Assembly: GCF_048128805.1 (NCBI RefSeq) | Contig: NC_135998.1 | Coordinates: forward strand, 21,407,156-21,471,155 | Direction: 5' to 3' | Origin: Centroberyx gerrardi | Lineage: Eukaryota; Chordata; Actinopteri; Beryciformes; Berycidae | Length of the DNA: 64,000 nt | In this document: positions 51,401-61,944 of the stretch, piece by piece | How the letters are laid out: each line of letters starts with the position of its first letter | Numbering within the stretch: position 1 is the first letter of the stretch | Made by a program: the position numbers and the translations under genes | The notes under the pieces: generated by a model | Seen by the model: only the letters and a program-made list of their open reading frames with translations | The model's database searches: none | Told to the model about the DNA's origin: nothing

Positions 51401-53238
51401 ACTGCAGTTATGAGCAGTCCCATTTCACAGTGGCGCTGTCACAAAAGACTGGGCTGTGGTGGACTGGCCTGCGCGCCAAAGGAGGGGCAGGTGGAGGGGT
51501 GGACTACATCTGGGACAATGGCTTACCTCTCACCTTCTCTCACTGGGACAGAAACCAGCCAGGTACAACCCTAAGCCTAACCCACCAACAATTATGTAGT
51601 ACGGAATATACATGCAGATGCTGTTTCCAACCCTGATCGCCTTTTTTTCCTAGATAATGGGGATGGTACTTGCGTAGCTATGACAACGGGTACCGTCGGA
51701 GGTTTCTGGGATGACAAGCCTTGCTCAGAGCAGTTCTCCTTCGTCTGTGAGAAACCCAGGCCCGACATCACCCCGCCCACCAAGCCCCCGACTCCTCCTC
51801 CTGTGCAGGGCTGCGCTGACAGTTGGACCGGTCTGCCCCACTTCAGGAACTGTTACAGGGTATACTTCTATAGCAGCGTGACAATGTAAACATCTGAAAC
51901 AGTGATCCAGTGGACAGGCCATTAGATCGATATAAATGTCATTTTGTGAGATTAATACAACTGCACTATCCCTTTTCTTGTTTTCCCTTTTCTTGTTTTC
52001 ACTACTCTGTATTAGTCACTCTTAATTTGTTTATACATTTTCAATCATTTGATATTCTACTGTGTTATGTGTATTGTGGAGTCAGTGTGTGAAGTACACT
52101 GTGAAGTAAACTGAGCTGAAACTGAATACATGGATTGTTGACTTGTTGGCCGATGGATCTCTGTGTATGTCGCAGCTCTTCCACAATGTGGACTACTCCG
52201 AGAAGAAGAGCTGGGTAGCGGCGCTTGAAGACTGCGTCTCCAGAGGGGCCGATCTGGTCAGCATCCACGGACAGGCGGAAGAAGAGTTCCTCTCTCTCTA
52301 CAGCAAGGGCACCAGCAAGTGGATCGGCCTCAAACACAACCCCATAGAGGGAGGTGGGTGTAATGTGTGTGTGTGTGTGTATACATGTGTGTATGTGTGT
52401 TAATGCTGCAGCAATTACAGCAAAAGTCATTCAACATTCAAATTCAATACATTACCATCGTCATCATTATTCCTCAGTGTGTCTTGCATTTCATTATTTA
52501 TAATCACACACCCCAGGCTATTCTTGGAGTGATGGCACACCTGTGGCCCACACCAACTGGGGTCCCGGGGAGCCTAACAACCACGAGGGCCGCGAGGAGT
52601 GTGTGGAGATGGTGAGCAACACCAACGGGACCTACTCCTGGTGGAATGATCTCAACTGTGACGCTCACCAGGACTGGATATGTATGATCGCCAAGGGAAA
52701 GACCCCTATTCTGCCCCCAAAGCCCCCACCACCCGTCCCAGGTAACTCATTCCCACAATTCCCCCTCCCCTCTCTATATAGAGTGGAGAGAAGTCATATA
52801 GTTGCCCTGGTTCCAGAGCAGTTTTGAACATTAATTTGCATTAGATAGATTTCTTATACTTGAATGCTTTTCTATTACCTTTCCAATGTATGTTGTGTGA
52901 AACTTTTAGGTTTAGGAAATTGTGGTTCTTCGCACACCTATACAGAGAGACAGGTGCGTAGGAGAGGACTGGGAAGTCGGCGGAACATAGAAAGAGATTC
53001 CCGCACACTGTCTGTACTTGCAATTAAAACATTTATTAGCAACGTTTCGGTACTTAGACCTTCGTCAGGCAATGAGAGGCCATCTTATCTCATCTTAAAC
53101 TTTTAGGTTTACCACTGATGCAGTGTTTTTGGCCATGTTTTTTTTTTGTTTGTTTGTTTGTTTTTGTTTTTGTTTTTTATCTCAGAAGGACTACCTTGTT
53201 AAATAAAGGCTTGGTAAATAAGTAGGCTAATAGTTGCC

Positions 53239-53271
<33 letters not shown>

Positions 53272-54130
53272 GCCACAGTTTAGATACTATATGGCTCCAC
53301 ACATTCATTTGGTTCAAGTGCATACAAATTGAATGAAAAAAAAAACCCCATATTGTTAAATTCAATGCTTTCATTCAGAAATTCATGAAATGAAATAGTG
53401 TATTACATGTTTACTGAGTTCTACAAAACCATGTAGAACCCAGCTTGTCATGAAATCTGTTTTTCTGGAACCAGGGAAACTATGTGATTTCTGCACTCCA
53501 TGCAATCCATATCAATGGATTATCATGTAAACTAGATCATCCCCACAATTGAGAGATCACTGTAGCATACACAGTGATGCGATCATATCATTGACAACAC
53601 TTCTTTTCTCATCTCTCACACCTCAGCTCCTGATTGTGGTGTCAACCTAGGCTGGAGGAAGAACAACAACATCTGCTACTACTACAATGACACTGACATA
53701 GTGGACTTCCACACAGCCATGATGCGTTGCTATGCAGAGAAAGCCATGCTGGTCTCCATCCTGAACAAAGACGAACAGGCATACGTCAACACCATGGTAC
53801 ACACATTTTTACTTCTTAGGAGGGGATTTAAAATCGATTTTTTATAGAACATATTCTCCTTGAAATGCTTCAAAATAGGAGACAATTGTGTAAGAAAGAT
53901 TCAAATATGTTGTTGGAAACTGCATTACCTCTCAGTGCTATTTCAGTTAGGTGTTGTGTTGTTTCTCCAGGTGGGGACGGGCCAGGTGGCTGCAGCCTGG
54001 ATCGGCATGAGAATGTTTGGTCTGACGGGTGGACAGTACATGTACGTCCATTTCTAACTCATTTGAATCTGTTTGAATAAAACTTTAAGCCTGTACTGTC
54101 TTGTATGGACCATGTAGAAGGACAATGCCA

Positions 54131-54200
<70 letters not shown>

Positions 54201-57200
54201 GGTGGGTGGACTTTTCCCCTATGACATATACTCACTGGGGTGCAGGTGAGCCCAACAATGCCAACGGGGAGGAACAGTGTGTACAGATGAACAGACATCA
54301 AGGTATTGAAATTCTATGTATCATACAAATGAAGTGAATAACGATCTCTATGTTTCTCTACACACTGTGTCTATTTACTGAACGAACCCTCTGACAATTA
54401 GTACTGACAAAGGACTCTGGCTTGTTAAGGTGGTTGGAACGATGCCAACTGTGGTCGGGCTGGAGCGGGTTATGTGTGTAAGAAGTTCCCCGGAGATAAC
54501 CACACCCCTCCTCCGCCCACCCAGCCCTGGGAGGGCAACTGTCCTGCAGGTGACACACACACACACACACATCATAAACCAAGAAAATCAGTAAAGCTTG
54601 GTAATATTCTGTCGATCTGTAACTGCACCACAGATTATACATCACCCATGATCACACATGAAACATAATGCACCCTTTCTTTCTGCCTTCCTTTCTTTCT
54701 TTCTTTCTTTTTCTTTAGGTTGGATGCTTTTCAAGAATAAGTGCTTCCTGTTCAAAGGGCACAAAGATGACATTAAAGCCAACTGGTCCTATGCCCGGAG
54801 TTGGTGCAAAGCCCAAGATGGAGAGTTGGCAGTTATCGATGACCAATACGAGAATGGTACGTTAAGCATGGAAATCGTGATCTATAACTATGAAACAGTT
54901 CTGTGGCTCCAGTTTAAAGAGGCGGCTCTCTATATTCCTCTCCAGACTTTGTGTCTAGTTACCTGAGGGACCTGGAGCTCCCCACGTGGATCGGCCTTTC
55001 AGATATCTTGGTAGAGAACCAGTATGCCTGGAGTGACGGGGTCAGCCCAGTACTGTATACCAACTGGAACAGCAAGGAGCCCAACAATGTGGGCGGAGTG
55101 GTGAGGACACCGGCTCTCATTGGATACCGCACTTTCATTCATAGCCTGCTTGAAAAACACACAAAAATCCCAAGCTAGCTTCAAGCTCTTTTTTCACCCT
55201 CAACAGGAACACTGTGTCGCGATGACTCACAACTACCTGGTGAGCGGGAAGTGGAATGATGATGCCTGTAGCAATGAGAGGAGCTTTGTCTGCTACAGGA
55301 AGAAATGTCAGTACACTCTTAAAATGGCTACTCTTCATGCTCAATATATACAGTATATATATGACAGCAGATCCCTGTTTAGGCTCTATTCATAGACATT
55401 TCCCCCTCTGCCCGCTGTATGTGACACATCAGCGAGCAGTATCAACCCTCCACCCCCGACCAAGAGCCCCTGCCCGGGCGGCTACATTTCCTGGTACAAG
55501 AACTGCTACAGACTGGTGGAGGATCCGGCACCCTGGGATGCGGCTCAGGTGGCCTGTGAGCAGCAGGGGGGCAACCTGGCCAGCATCGACATGAGCTACG
55601 ACCAGGCCTTCGTAGCTGGAGTGGTCCTGCAGGGCAAGGCCGATGCCTGGATCGGCCTCAGGCGCAAGGTGCTTTCAGGGGGGGGGTCTGCGCGATAGTC
55701 ACTATAATAAACAGATGCTAATTTGAAAGCTACAGCTCATAAGAACACAGTGTCCTTGAAGCAAAACTGATTGATAACTGCAGATAACTTGGCACAAAAA
55801 ATGTATGATGAAGGCATTATATTATAAGGACGATATCTTTCTTGAATTAACATTTTACAAAAAATGTGCAGTAAAAATTTTATTCAAATTGCATGTATGT
55901 ACATGCAAAAATTATTAGTAACCAGGCAACACTGTATTAGCTGACAATGGTTGATCATAGCATCCGAGCTAATATTATCTTGTAATGCAGGATGACAGCA
56001 GTTCTTACAAGTGGACAGATGACTGGCCAGTGTTTTTCACCCAATGGGGTCCAGGGGAGCCCAGCAACATCAAGGGTGAGGGCTGCGTGAGCATGCACGC
56101 TTCACCGTTGTTCCATGGGACCTGGAACGACACCAAATGCGACCAACCGAAACCCTACATCTGCAAGATCTCCTCAGGTATAACACACACTGAACTCTGA
56201 TTTTGTTTATTCCCACTCCTTCCTGGATGGAGTTGAGTTTTCCATAGCGATCCATCAAGTTGACACACTTTTAATGTGTCTCTGCCTTTTTTAGATTCTG
56301 TTCAATCCAAAAATCGAAGCCATGATCATTAGGTTTGATCGTTTAACATATACTCTTATCGCCTCTCAGAGACACCCCCACCCACCCCCGCCCCTGGTGA
56401 TGGGATATGTCTGCCATTCTGGATGCCCTATGGCCGCTATTGTTACGCTGTGTACAACGGCCAGCAGGGCCTCTCTTGGCCAGACTCCCAACACTACTGC
56501 CAGTCCTTCAGGGGAGAACTGGTGTCCATCCACAGCAGAGCTGAGGTGGAGTTTATCAGGAACCTCAACTACACCAAACGTCACCACGTCTGGATTGGCC
56601 TCACCAGGGACCTCAACTGTGAGTGTAGAAATGGATGGAAGAGCGGTGACGGCATGTTTTGTCATAGTTATCTCGGACCGAAAGAGCATGTGTGATTTAT
56701 GAAATAGAGGCTTGGGGCGGATTTGGAATAATGCATATATACTCAAACTTTGCCGCTCCCACATTTCATTATCCACCATTCTGCCTGGAGCTCATGGTGA
56801 ATTGCATCATTAGAAATTACGTACACTAACCTCTTGTGATTCTGTAACCTAGCAGACTAATGTGGATGTTTCTAACGTTTCTTTTTCCAGTTGGCTGGGG
56901 CTGGACAGACAAGACGTCTCTAGGCTTCCTGAACTGGGCTCCCGGTGAGCCCAACGCAGCCTTCCACCCCGGGGAGGTGGCTGAGGAGAACTGTGTGGAG
57001 ATGTACGCCGACGGACGCTGGAATGACAACAACTGCTTGCAGAAGAGAGGCTTCGCATGCCGCCACCTCCAGTGTAAGACTACTTTTGATGGAAATACAG
57101 GGGACTGTGGACTGATTCTGCAGCCTCCATAGCTGTTGAACTGTTTTTACTTTCATATTGTTTTTCCAAGTCCCTCAGGGTGAGAGACTGGTGTGCATAA

Positions 57201-57906
57201 GATATGATAAGCAGACTAACAGCCATTCTGAAACTCTTTTTTTAGTCTATCCTACAGGTGAACCTGGTGGAACTACGATCCCCACTGACCCCCCAGTTGT
57301 GACCCGTAAGTGTGGCACAATACCAACACAATATCCTTACACTGTGTGCATAACCTTCATGTTAGCATTACATTATAATTACTTGGATATTTCATGACTA
57401 ATTGTTGCCTGAACTTCCAGTTTGAAAATAACTCATCCAGTGTATAATGCAGTGCATCCATTGTAACCGACTGTACATCTGCTGACATTTTTGAACACTT
57501 GATTAGCTATAGAAATTGTTGCACAACAGTGGAAATAAAATCAGTTGTACAGGCTTAGAATATGCCAGTCCTGACATATCTGGTGCCGCTCTATTTGTCC
57601 AGACGGAGGGGTGATAGCTGGTGCCATCATCGGAGCCATTGTGTTTTTCACCCTGATACTTGGACTACTATACTATCTATTCAGAATTCGAGGAATTAAG
57701 CTCAGTGGCATGAGCCTACCAATAAGAACAACCAGTACCGTTGATGTGGTAAGTTATATATCAGCCTGTGGTACTATACATTAAATAGATGATTGGGTAA
57801 AAAGACTTTGTTCAGCTGTGTTTTTAGGTTTGTGTTGTTATGTGTCGTTCTTCTGTTGCAGCCTGCTTTCACCAACCCCAACTTCGGAGGAGAATCAGAC
57901 ACATAA
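39703..57906 (+). CDS. Giant mosaic C-type lectin membrane receptor (12 CTLDs + SUEL + F5/8C + LCCL)
   Basis: Spliced by hand: 50 exons, 6504 nt, 2167 aa, no internal stop. Exons: 39703-39745, 41147-41292, 41410-41522, 41737-41876, 42053-42276, 42489-42595, 42686-42804, 42957-43092, 43191-43273, 43477-43596, 43709-43810, 43993-44151, 44369-44451, 44735-44879, 44993-45037, 45200-45367, 45775-45894, 45996-46106, 46208-46240, 46444-46581, 46899-47045, 47205-47339, 47566-47723, 47886-48030, 48121-48175, 48303-48369, 48539-48672, 48794-48837, 49021-49194, 49842-49996, 50183-50296, 50497-50612, 51408-51562, 51654-51859, 52176-52353, 52517-52741, 53627-53796, 53971-54041, 54202-54302, 54430-54549, 54719-54856, 54946-55100, 55207-55306, 55433-55668, 55991-56177, 56370-56618, 56891-57073, 57246-57305, 57603-57748, 57862-57906. 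It has a signal peptide ([14 protein letters not shown]), lectin modules, one transmembrane helix and a short tail, so a type I receptor for glycan recognition and uptake is inferred. It lacks the ricin-type and FN2 domains of MRC1/PLA2R1, so it is not a simple mannose receptor orthologue. The function is unknown. Confidence 0.9.
40779..40997 (+). mobile_element. SINE-like repeat in lectin receptor intron 1
   Basis: A tRNA-like head with a B-box-type segment (gggttcaagcc) is followed by gtccttgagcaaaaacttga, tccaggggtgcaat and the ending gggatcaatagagtatc. This is the typical wording of a widespread fish repeat. Confidence 0.55.
41147..46106 (+). other. N-terminal array: CTLD1-CTLD5 of the lectin receptor
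   Basis: CTLD1 (41147-41876) has QPD...WND, a galactose-type calcium site. CTLD2 (42053-42804) has GQPT and WRS in place of the site residues. CTLD3 (42957-43810) has WPQN and WET. CTLD2 and CTLD3 therefore probably do not bind sugar in the classical way. CTLD4 (43993-44879) has QPD and LND. CTLD5 (45200-46106) has NPD and WND. Each keeps the CTLD cysteines and the WIGL/WAGL/WMGG core. Proline-rich linkers follow CTLD4 ([11 protein letters not shown]) and CTLD5 ([10 protein letters not shown]). Confidence 0.92.
41661..41726 (+). repeat. (CTCCT)n pentanucleotide array beside a 3' splice site
   Basis: About thirteen CTCCT copies end ten bases before the acceptor at 41736 of the exon that finishes CTLD1. 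The array doubles as the polypyrimidine tract. Confidence 0.95.
46444..47045 (+). other. SUEL / rhamnose-binding lectin domain
   Basis: Two exons (46444-46581, 46899-47045; residues about 733-827) give [20 protein letters not shown], then [13 protein letters not shown], and later [17 protein letters not shown]. The YGR and DPC...KYL motifs, the cysteine pattern and the length of about 95 aa are those of the Gal_lectin/SUEL family. That family is found in fish egg rhamnose-binding lectins, latrophilins and PKD1-like proteins. Both the entering and leaving introns are phase 1. Confidence 0.92.
47205..48030 (+). other. F5/8 type C (discoidin) domain
   Basis: Three exons (residues about 828-973) begin [20 protein letters not shown], continue [20 protein letters not shown] and [19 protein letters not shown], and end [20 protein letters not shown], then ILGC. 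The two terminal cysteines and the signature segments (L..EDG.I.D.Q..AS; W.QV.LG; YIRI.P) are clear. The domain usually binds glycans or acidic lipids. At the last exon I used the acceptor at 47885, because the later one at 47895 breaks the frame. Confidence 0.92.
48121..48837 (+). other. LCCL domain
   Basis: Four short exons (residues about 974-1073) encode [20 protein letters not shown], then [20 protein letters not shown], then [20 protein letters not shown] and a [20 protein letters not shown] segment. The pattern CPAGC...V.G...VY...[10 protein letters not shown]...GG...NGI.S is diagnostic for LCCL (Limulus factor C, cochlin, Lgl1). A following (CT)n tract in intron 48370-48538 feeds the acceptor at 48538. 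Confidence 0.93.
48453..48491 (+). repeat. (CT)n microsatellite in an LCCL-coding intron
   Basis: A CT array followed by a long pyrimidine stretch runs up to the acceptor at 48538. Confidence 0.9.
50640..51215 (+). mobile_element. LINE 3'-end relic inside the CTLD7 intron
   Basis: The + strand reads [20 protein letters not shown], then KEHLIP, at about 50810-50885. This resembles the C-terminus of fish L2/Rex-type reverse transcriptases (a serine-rich, LK.HLF motif). A retroelement-like tail follows (ttgcttgtaatgtaggcaac, then gataggagcattagctaaa). The remainder of the element is missing. Confidence 0.6.
52925..53110. repeat. Dispersed repeat remnant in the CTLD8-CTLD9 intron
   Basis: The segment aacgtttcggtacttagacc followed by ttcgtcaggcaatgagag is a wording I recognise from repeated elements in fish and frogs. 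The family and ends are not determinable here. Confidence 0.35.
53247..53267. repeat. (AAT)n microsatellite
   Basis: A short array of aat/ata triplets within an intron. Confidence 0.85.
54133..54196 (+). repeat. (CT)n microsatellite directly abutting a CTLD9 acceptor
   Basis: The CT array, interrupted once by GTCT, ends four bases before the CACAG acceptor at 54201. It supplies the whole polypyrimidine tract. Confidence 0.95.
57603..57906 (+). other. Transmembrane helix and cytoplasmic tail of the lectin receptor
   Basis: Residues about 2108-2131 form a hydrophobic helix ([20 protein letters not shown], then LYYLF) with small-residue GAIIG spacing. The basic RIRG that follows fixes type I orientation. 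The tail is 36 residues. It ends [14 protein letters not shown], containing FxNPxF, a phenylalanine form of the NPxY class of endocytic signal. The last coding exon (57862-57906) contains only that end. Confidence 0.88.
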
Positions 57907-57969
57907 ACCACCAATCAACTTTTGTATATCAACTTAACCTTATTCAAAATTGAACAAGTAATATAAACA

Positions 57970-57975
57970 AATAAA
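57970..57975 (+). terminator. Lectin receptor polyadenylation signal AATAAA
   Basis: AATAAA lies 64 bases after the stop codon, so the 3' UTR is very short. Further AATAAA copies follow at about 58069 and 58109. Confidence 0.7.
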
Positions 57976-60900
57976 TGTCTGCTCTAACAAGTGTCATTTG
58001 ATAATTCTATTTTTTTTTATACAAATCAGTGATACTGTGGTTTTGATGTCATCTTCAAAGTTTTTTAAGAATAAAGACTCATTGTTGTATATATTGTAAT
58101 ACACTGATAATAAAACAAGATGTATTATACAGTATTAAAAGATAAACCTTACTTTTACTGTGTTGCTCTTCAGTCTTTTTAAGAGTAATCATTGTTAATG
58201 TTTACAGCAACATGATACATTACTTTGCCTCCGACAAATTGTGCAGTTTTGGTTCTGCAGAACAGTTTCTGTGAGAAAACAGGACTTTTTCTCAAGAGTA
58301 ATAGGATAAAAAAAATAATTTCCAATCAGTGTTTATTCATCTCTGTACATTGCAGCACAAATTATTTACATATTTTCACAAAACAAAAAAGTTTACTTAC
58401 AAAACCTTTCTGCACATTTTACCCCGGGAAATCATAATTTGGACAAGCAGCGCAGCCTTGTTCCAGAGAAATCCACTAATGAAGCACAAACAATTGAAGT
58501 TGAAAAAGGGCAATAGAGCCGCAAAGGTTTGAAAAAGACATGAAACATGAACATAGAACCCAGATGAAATAGTTTTTACTAGGTATGAATGTCAAATGCC
58601 AAAATTACGTTTCACTCCAAGTGCAGTGTAGACATCCAGGTAGGAAACTCTAAAGATCACTACAGCAGCCTACTGAGGATCTGTATATAAAACAATCCCT
58701 AACACCATGGCACCAGTGTACTCACTTCTTACTTAAAAAACTGTTAATTCATTAGAGAAAATAAATAAACACTTCACTTGTTTGTGATTCCTTGAATAGC
58801 CCTTTTATCACGGTGCTTCAATAGATATATACCCATTAGCCATTTCCATTCAATTATCAAAGAAGCAAACATTTCAAATAACCAATGGCACTCATTACAA
58901 GAGATGCACTGAGGTATAAACCAGTCATTTTTTTTCATCAAAATTATTTCAATCTTGTTCATTTTATCATTGTGTTTTACCAAACGTGGGAATAGTTATT
59001 TTCTGAAGCATTAAGACCCTCCAATTATGATTTTATTTTGGTTGGTATGGTTTATTTCATGTATGTCAATATTGCACAAAACAAGATTTGGAGCCACAAA
59101 ACTCCGGCTTTATTGCTTGTAATCAAAAACACAACAAGAGTCAAGACTAGCACAGTCCTGCCCCTCTTGAGAACTTATGTTTTCCATCTGTCCAATAGAA
59201 CACTGAAATGAACTGAAAATACTCAAAAAAGTGCAAATGATACTTTAGTATACTATACTTTGGCCATTCATCCTGCTCTCAGCAATTTAGTGGACATTTT
59301 GTAATGAAAGTAAGGAGTGGGAAGAAACAACAAAAATCAGAAAACTATCTTACTGGTGCAAACGTGAATAAAGGGAACACTATTTATCTGTCGCATGAAT
59401 ATTGTGATAATCCCACCATACTTGAAGGTAAATCAAATGAACAGATATGGCCGACATGAACCACTGTATCCAAAAGGGAATAGCAGTTTTCCTAAAGAAA
59501 GGAAGGGGTCAAAATCATCCCCAATATTTTTAATAACCTTGACAAGACACACCTCAAGATGTACAGTATATGGTTAAGAGGTTTTCCTGTGTCTGTAGAA
59601 AAATAGGAATTAATTATAATCAAATAAATAGAATAAATTAGACTTTACAGCAGACCAATCTGATCCTCTCCACTGTAAAAACCTTTCTTTGATGCTTTTA
59701 AAAAAGAAAGGAAGCATAGGAGTGGACGAGTGCAACCTTTGTAATATCAGGAAGAGAATAAAATCGAGTCACTGTTGTACGGTCTAACAACCTGTCAACA
59801 CACACTCTGTCATTACCGGCCAGATGGCAGCCAATCAACTTGCCATGACCCAGCAGGGTCGTAGCTGTTACCAGCCTGCCATGGTAACAACACTCTGTGT
59901 TTCTAGGACTTTCTAACTATGACATCAGAGATACGAGTCACCTGTCTGTCAGTGTTCACTTGCACTTTTTCTATCATGACTCACAGTCAGGGAATTAACT
60001 ACCTTTTTAAATGATCATTTAGGTAAGACTTAGAGGAAATGGTTATGCTTTGAAATCCACTATATTTCACAGAGGCTAGTTACACTTTTCTGTTTTTAAA
60101 AATCCAATCATAAACATTTGATGTTTTAAGACTGTATCTCAAAGCATCCATACATGGTCTGAAAAGGTTATGTCTCCTGTGACTGCATTTAAAAAAGTAA
60201 ATAAAGCCCACATAACGCTTTCCTGCTCAGCCTCATTATCTTTTTACATTGGTCACATGCAGATTGTGTCCAGATTTTGTTAAGTCCAATCATAATGCAA
60301 GCCTGACCACTTGGTAGAGTCCAGACCTGCCAGCTAATGTGACCTGTTGTGTCCCACTTAAACAAGTATAACCATAGCCTGACATTCACTCTAAAATAAC
60401 TTGAATTTCAACCACACAATTGTTATGGGATATACTCTTATAATTTAGAAATGATTCTACATTCAATATGTATATTGTCTGGGAGGACAAACCAAAGTCT
60501 CCATACACTTTTATAGTAAGGCACATTTTTTCTGTCTATGCTTAATGATGCAATTCTTGCATAAGTAGTGAGTGTTATAACCTTAGATGACTTAACAGGG
60601 TCACACCTCAACTTCTAACCTGAGCTCTGTAAACCTGACAGCACTAATTTGCATGCTGAAAACACATGGATGCCAACAGGTAATTGCCTCAAAAACTGAA
60701 TGCAGACCTAATATTAGTATTTGTCCCTTTTGCAATAGACTTTCCAAAATGTTTCAACAGCTACAGTTTCCTTATATCTGACTCAGCTCTGCTTACCATG
60801 TAGTCAAGATTAGGTCAAGTCACACCATGTCTCAATAATAGGAAGGATCACATTCTCCAAAAGAGAAAAAAAAGTTTCAGACACAAACATTGTGTGGAGC

Positions 60901-61698
60901 AGAAGTGGCACGGACAATGACTTCAGCTCTGTGTGACATGCGTACCTGAATGTTCATGGACGATCTTGACCATGATTGACGATTGGTGTAAAAAGAACTT
61001 AAAAGAGTACAGAAACCGTGAATCCAAATCAAACCAATCTTTCCAACTGAATGAACACAATTGGCCCTGGACAAACAGGGAAACTCCTTGTCTCTTTTGA
61101 AGAGAAATAGGGAAACGATAAAAAAACGATTGGCAAAAACTGTTGTCAACATCAAGAAAGCACTGGAGAATACTGAATGCACTGCAATTCAGGGTAAAGC
61201 GTCTGTTTAACCACAATTTAAATTTTTAGGGAGAACGTAGAGATGTGTCTAAACATGACACTGGGATGGTGCGAGTACCTTTAGTTCTCCAGGTACTTTC
61301 AGTCAGGCCCAAGTCAACACTTCCCATGATTACTGCTTAATCAAAATAAACATTTCAATAAACTGTAACAATAATAACAAAATTCATGATAGTAAGGCTA
61401 ATAAATAAGATTTGGGTTATCACTGCTTGCACCACCACAAAGGAAGAGTGTAAGGACCGCTATAACCATACGATAAGGCCATGGAGTCAACACAATGCAC
61501 TTTTCTTCGCAACACATACGCACTGTGTTGTATTTCATATGTTCCCATCTGAATATACTGGAGGTCCCTCCTGAATACGGCCCTGACTTACTAACTATTC
61601 CATGACAACACTCAGCAGAGGGACAGGGAGTGATGTTAAACCTTGCAAGACTACATAAAGGTGTGGGTTAGGCCAGATGTAGTTGTAGTCTATGTTTA

Positions 61699-61701
<3 letters not shown>

Positions 61702-61767
<66 letters not shown>
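61702..61767. repeat. (GA)n microsatellite in the aff1 3' UTR
   Basis: About 33 GA units on the + strand. A complementary (CT)n run follows at about 61789-61806, so the transcript could form a hairpin. Confidence 0.95.
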
Positions 61768-61769
<2 letters not shown>

Positions 61770-61870
61770 GAATGATAGTGCTTTGTTCTCTCTCTCTCTC
61801 TCTCTCATTGCTGGGAAATTCCAGTTGCACAGTAAGAGCAGACATGAGAAAACATCAGTGTGTATCCTTT

Positions 61871-61944
61871 GGTGAGATGAGATCATATCATATCATTGGT
61901 GAGATGAGATCATATCATATCATTGGTGAGATGAGATCATATCC
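61871..61944. repeat. 27-bp tandem repeat, 2.7 copies
   Basis: Units beginning ggtgagatgagatcatatca start at 61871, 61898 and 61925. The first two are identical and the third is partial. Confidence 0.95.

Larger units (their letters stand above)
49021..57073 (+). other. C-terminal array: CTLD6-CTLD12 of the lectin receptor
   Basis: CTLD6 (49021-50296) is EPN/WND. CTLD7 (50497 to about 51755) is QPD/WDD. CTLD8 (about 51807-52741) is EPN/WND. CTLD9 (53627-54549) is EPN/WND. CTLD10 (54719-55306) is EPN/WND. CTLD11 (55433-56177) is EPS/WND. CTLD12 (56370-57073) is EPN/WND. EPN with WND predicts calcium-dependent mannose/GlcNAc-type binding. Exon 51654-51859 encodes both the end of CTLD7 and the start of CTLD8. 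Proline-rich hinges separate several domains ([38 protein letters not shown]). Confidence 0.92.

Noticed and set aside
39703-57906. Calling this gene mrc1 or pla2r1 (macrophage mannose receptor)
   Set aside because: No ricin-type CysR or FN2 domain precedes CTLD1, and it has SUEL, F5/8C and LCCL domains that those receptors lack.
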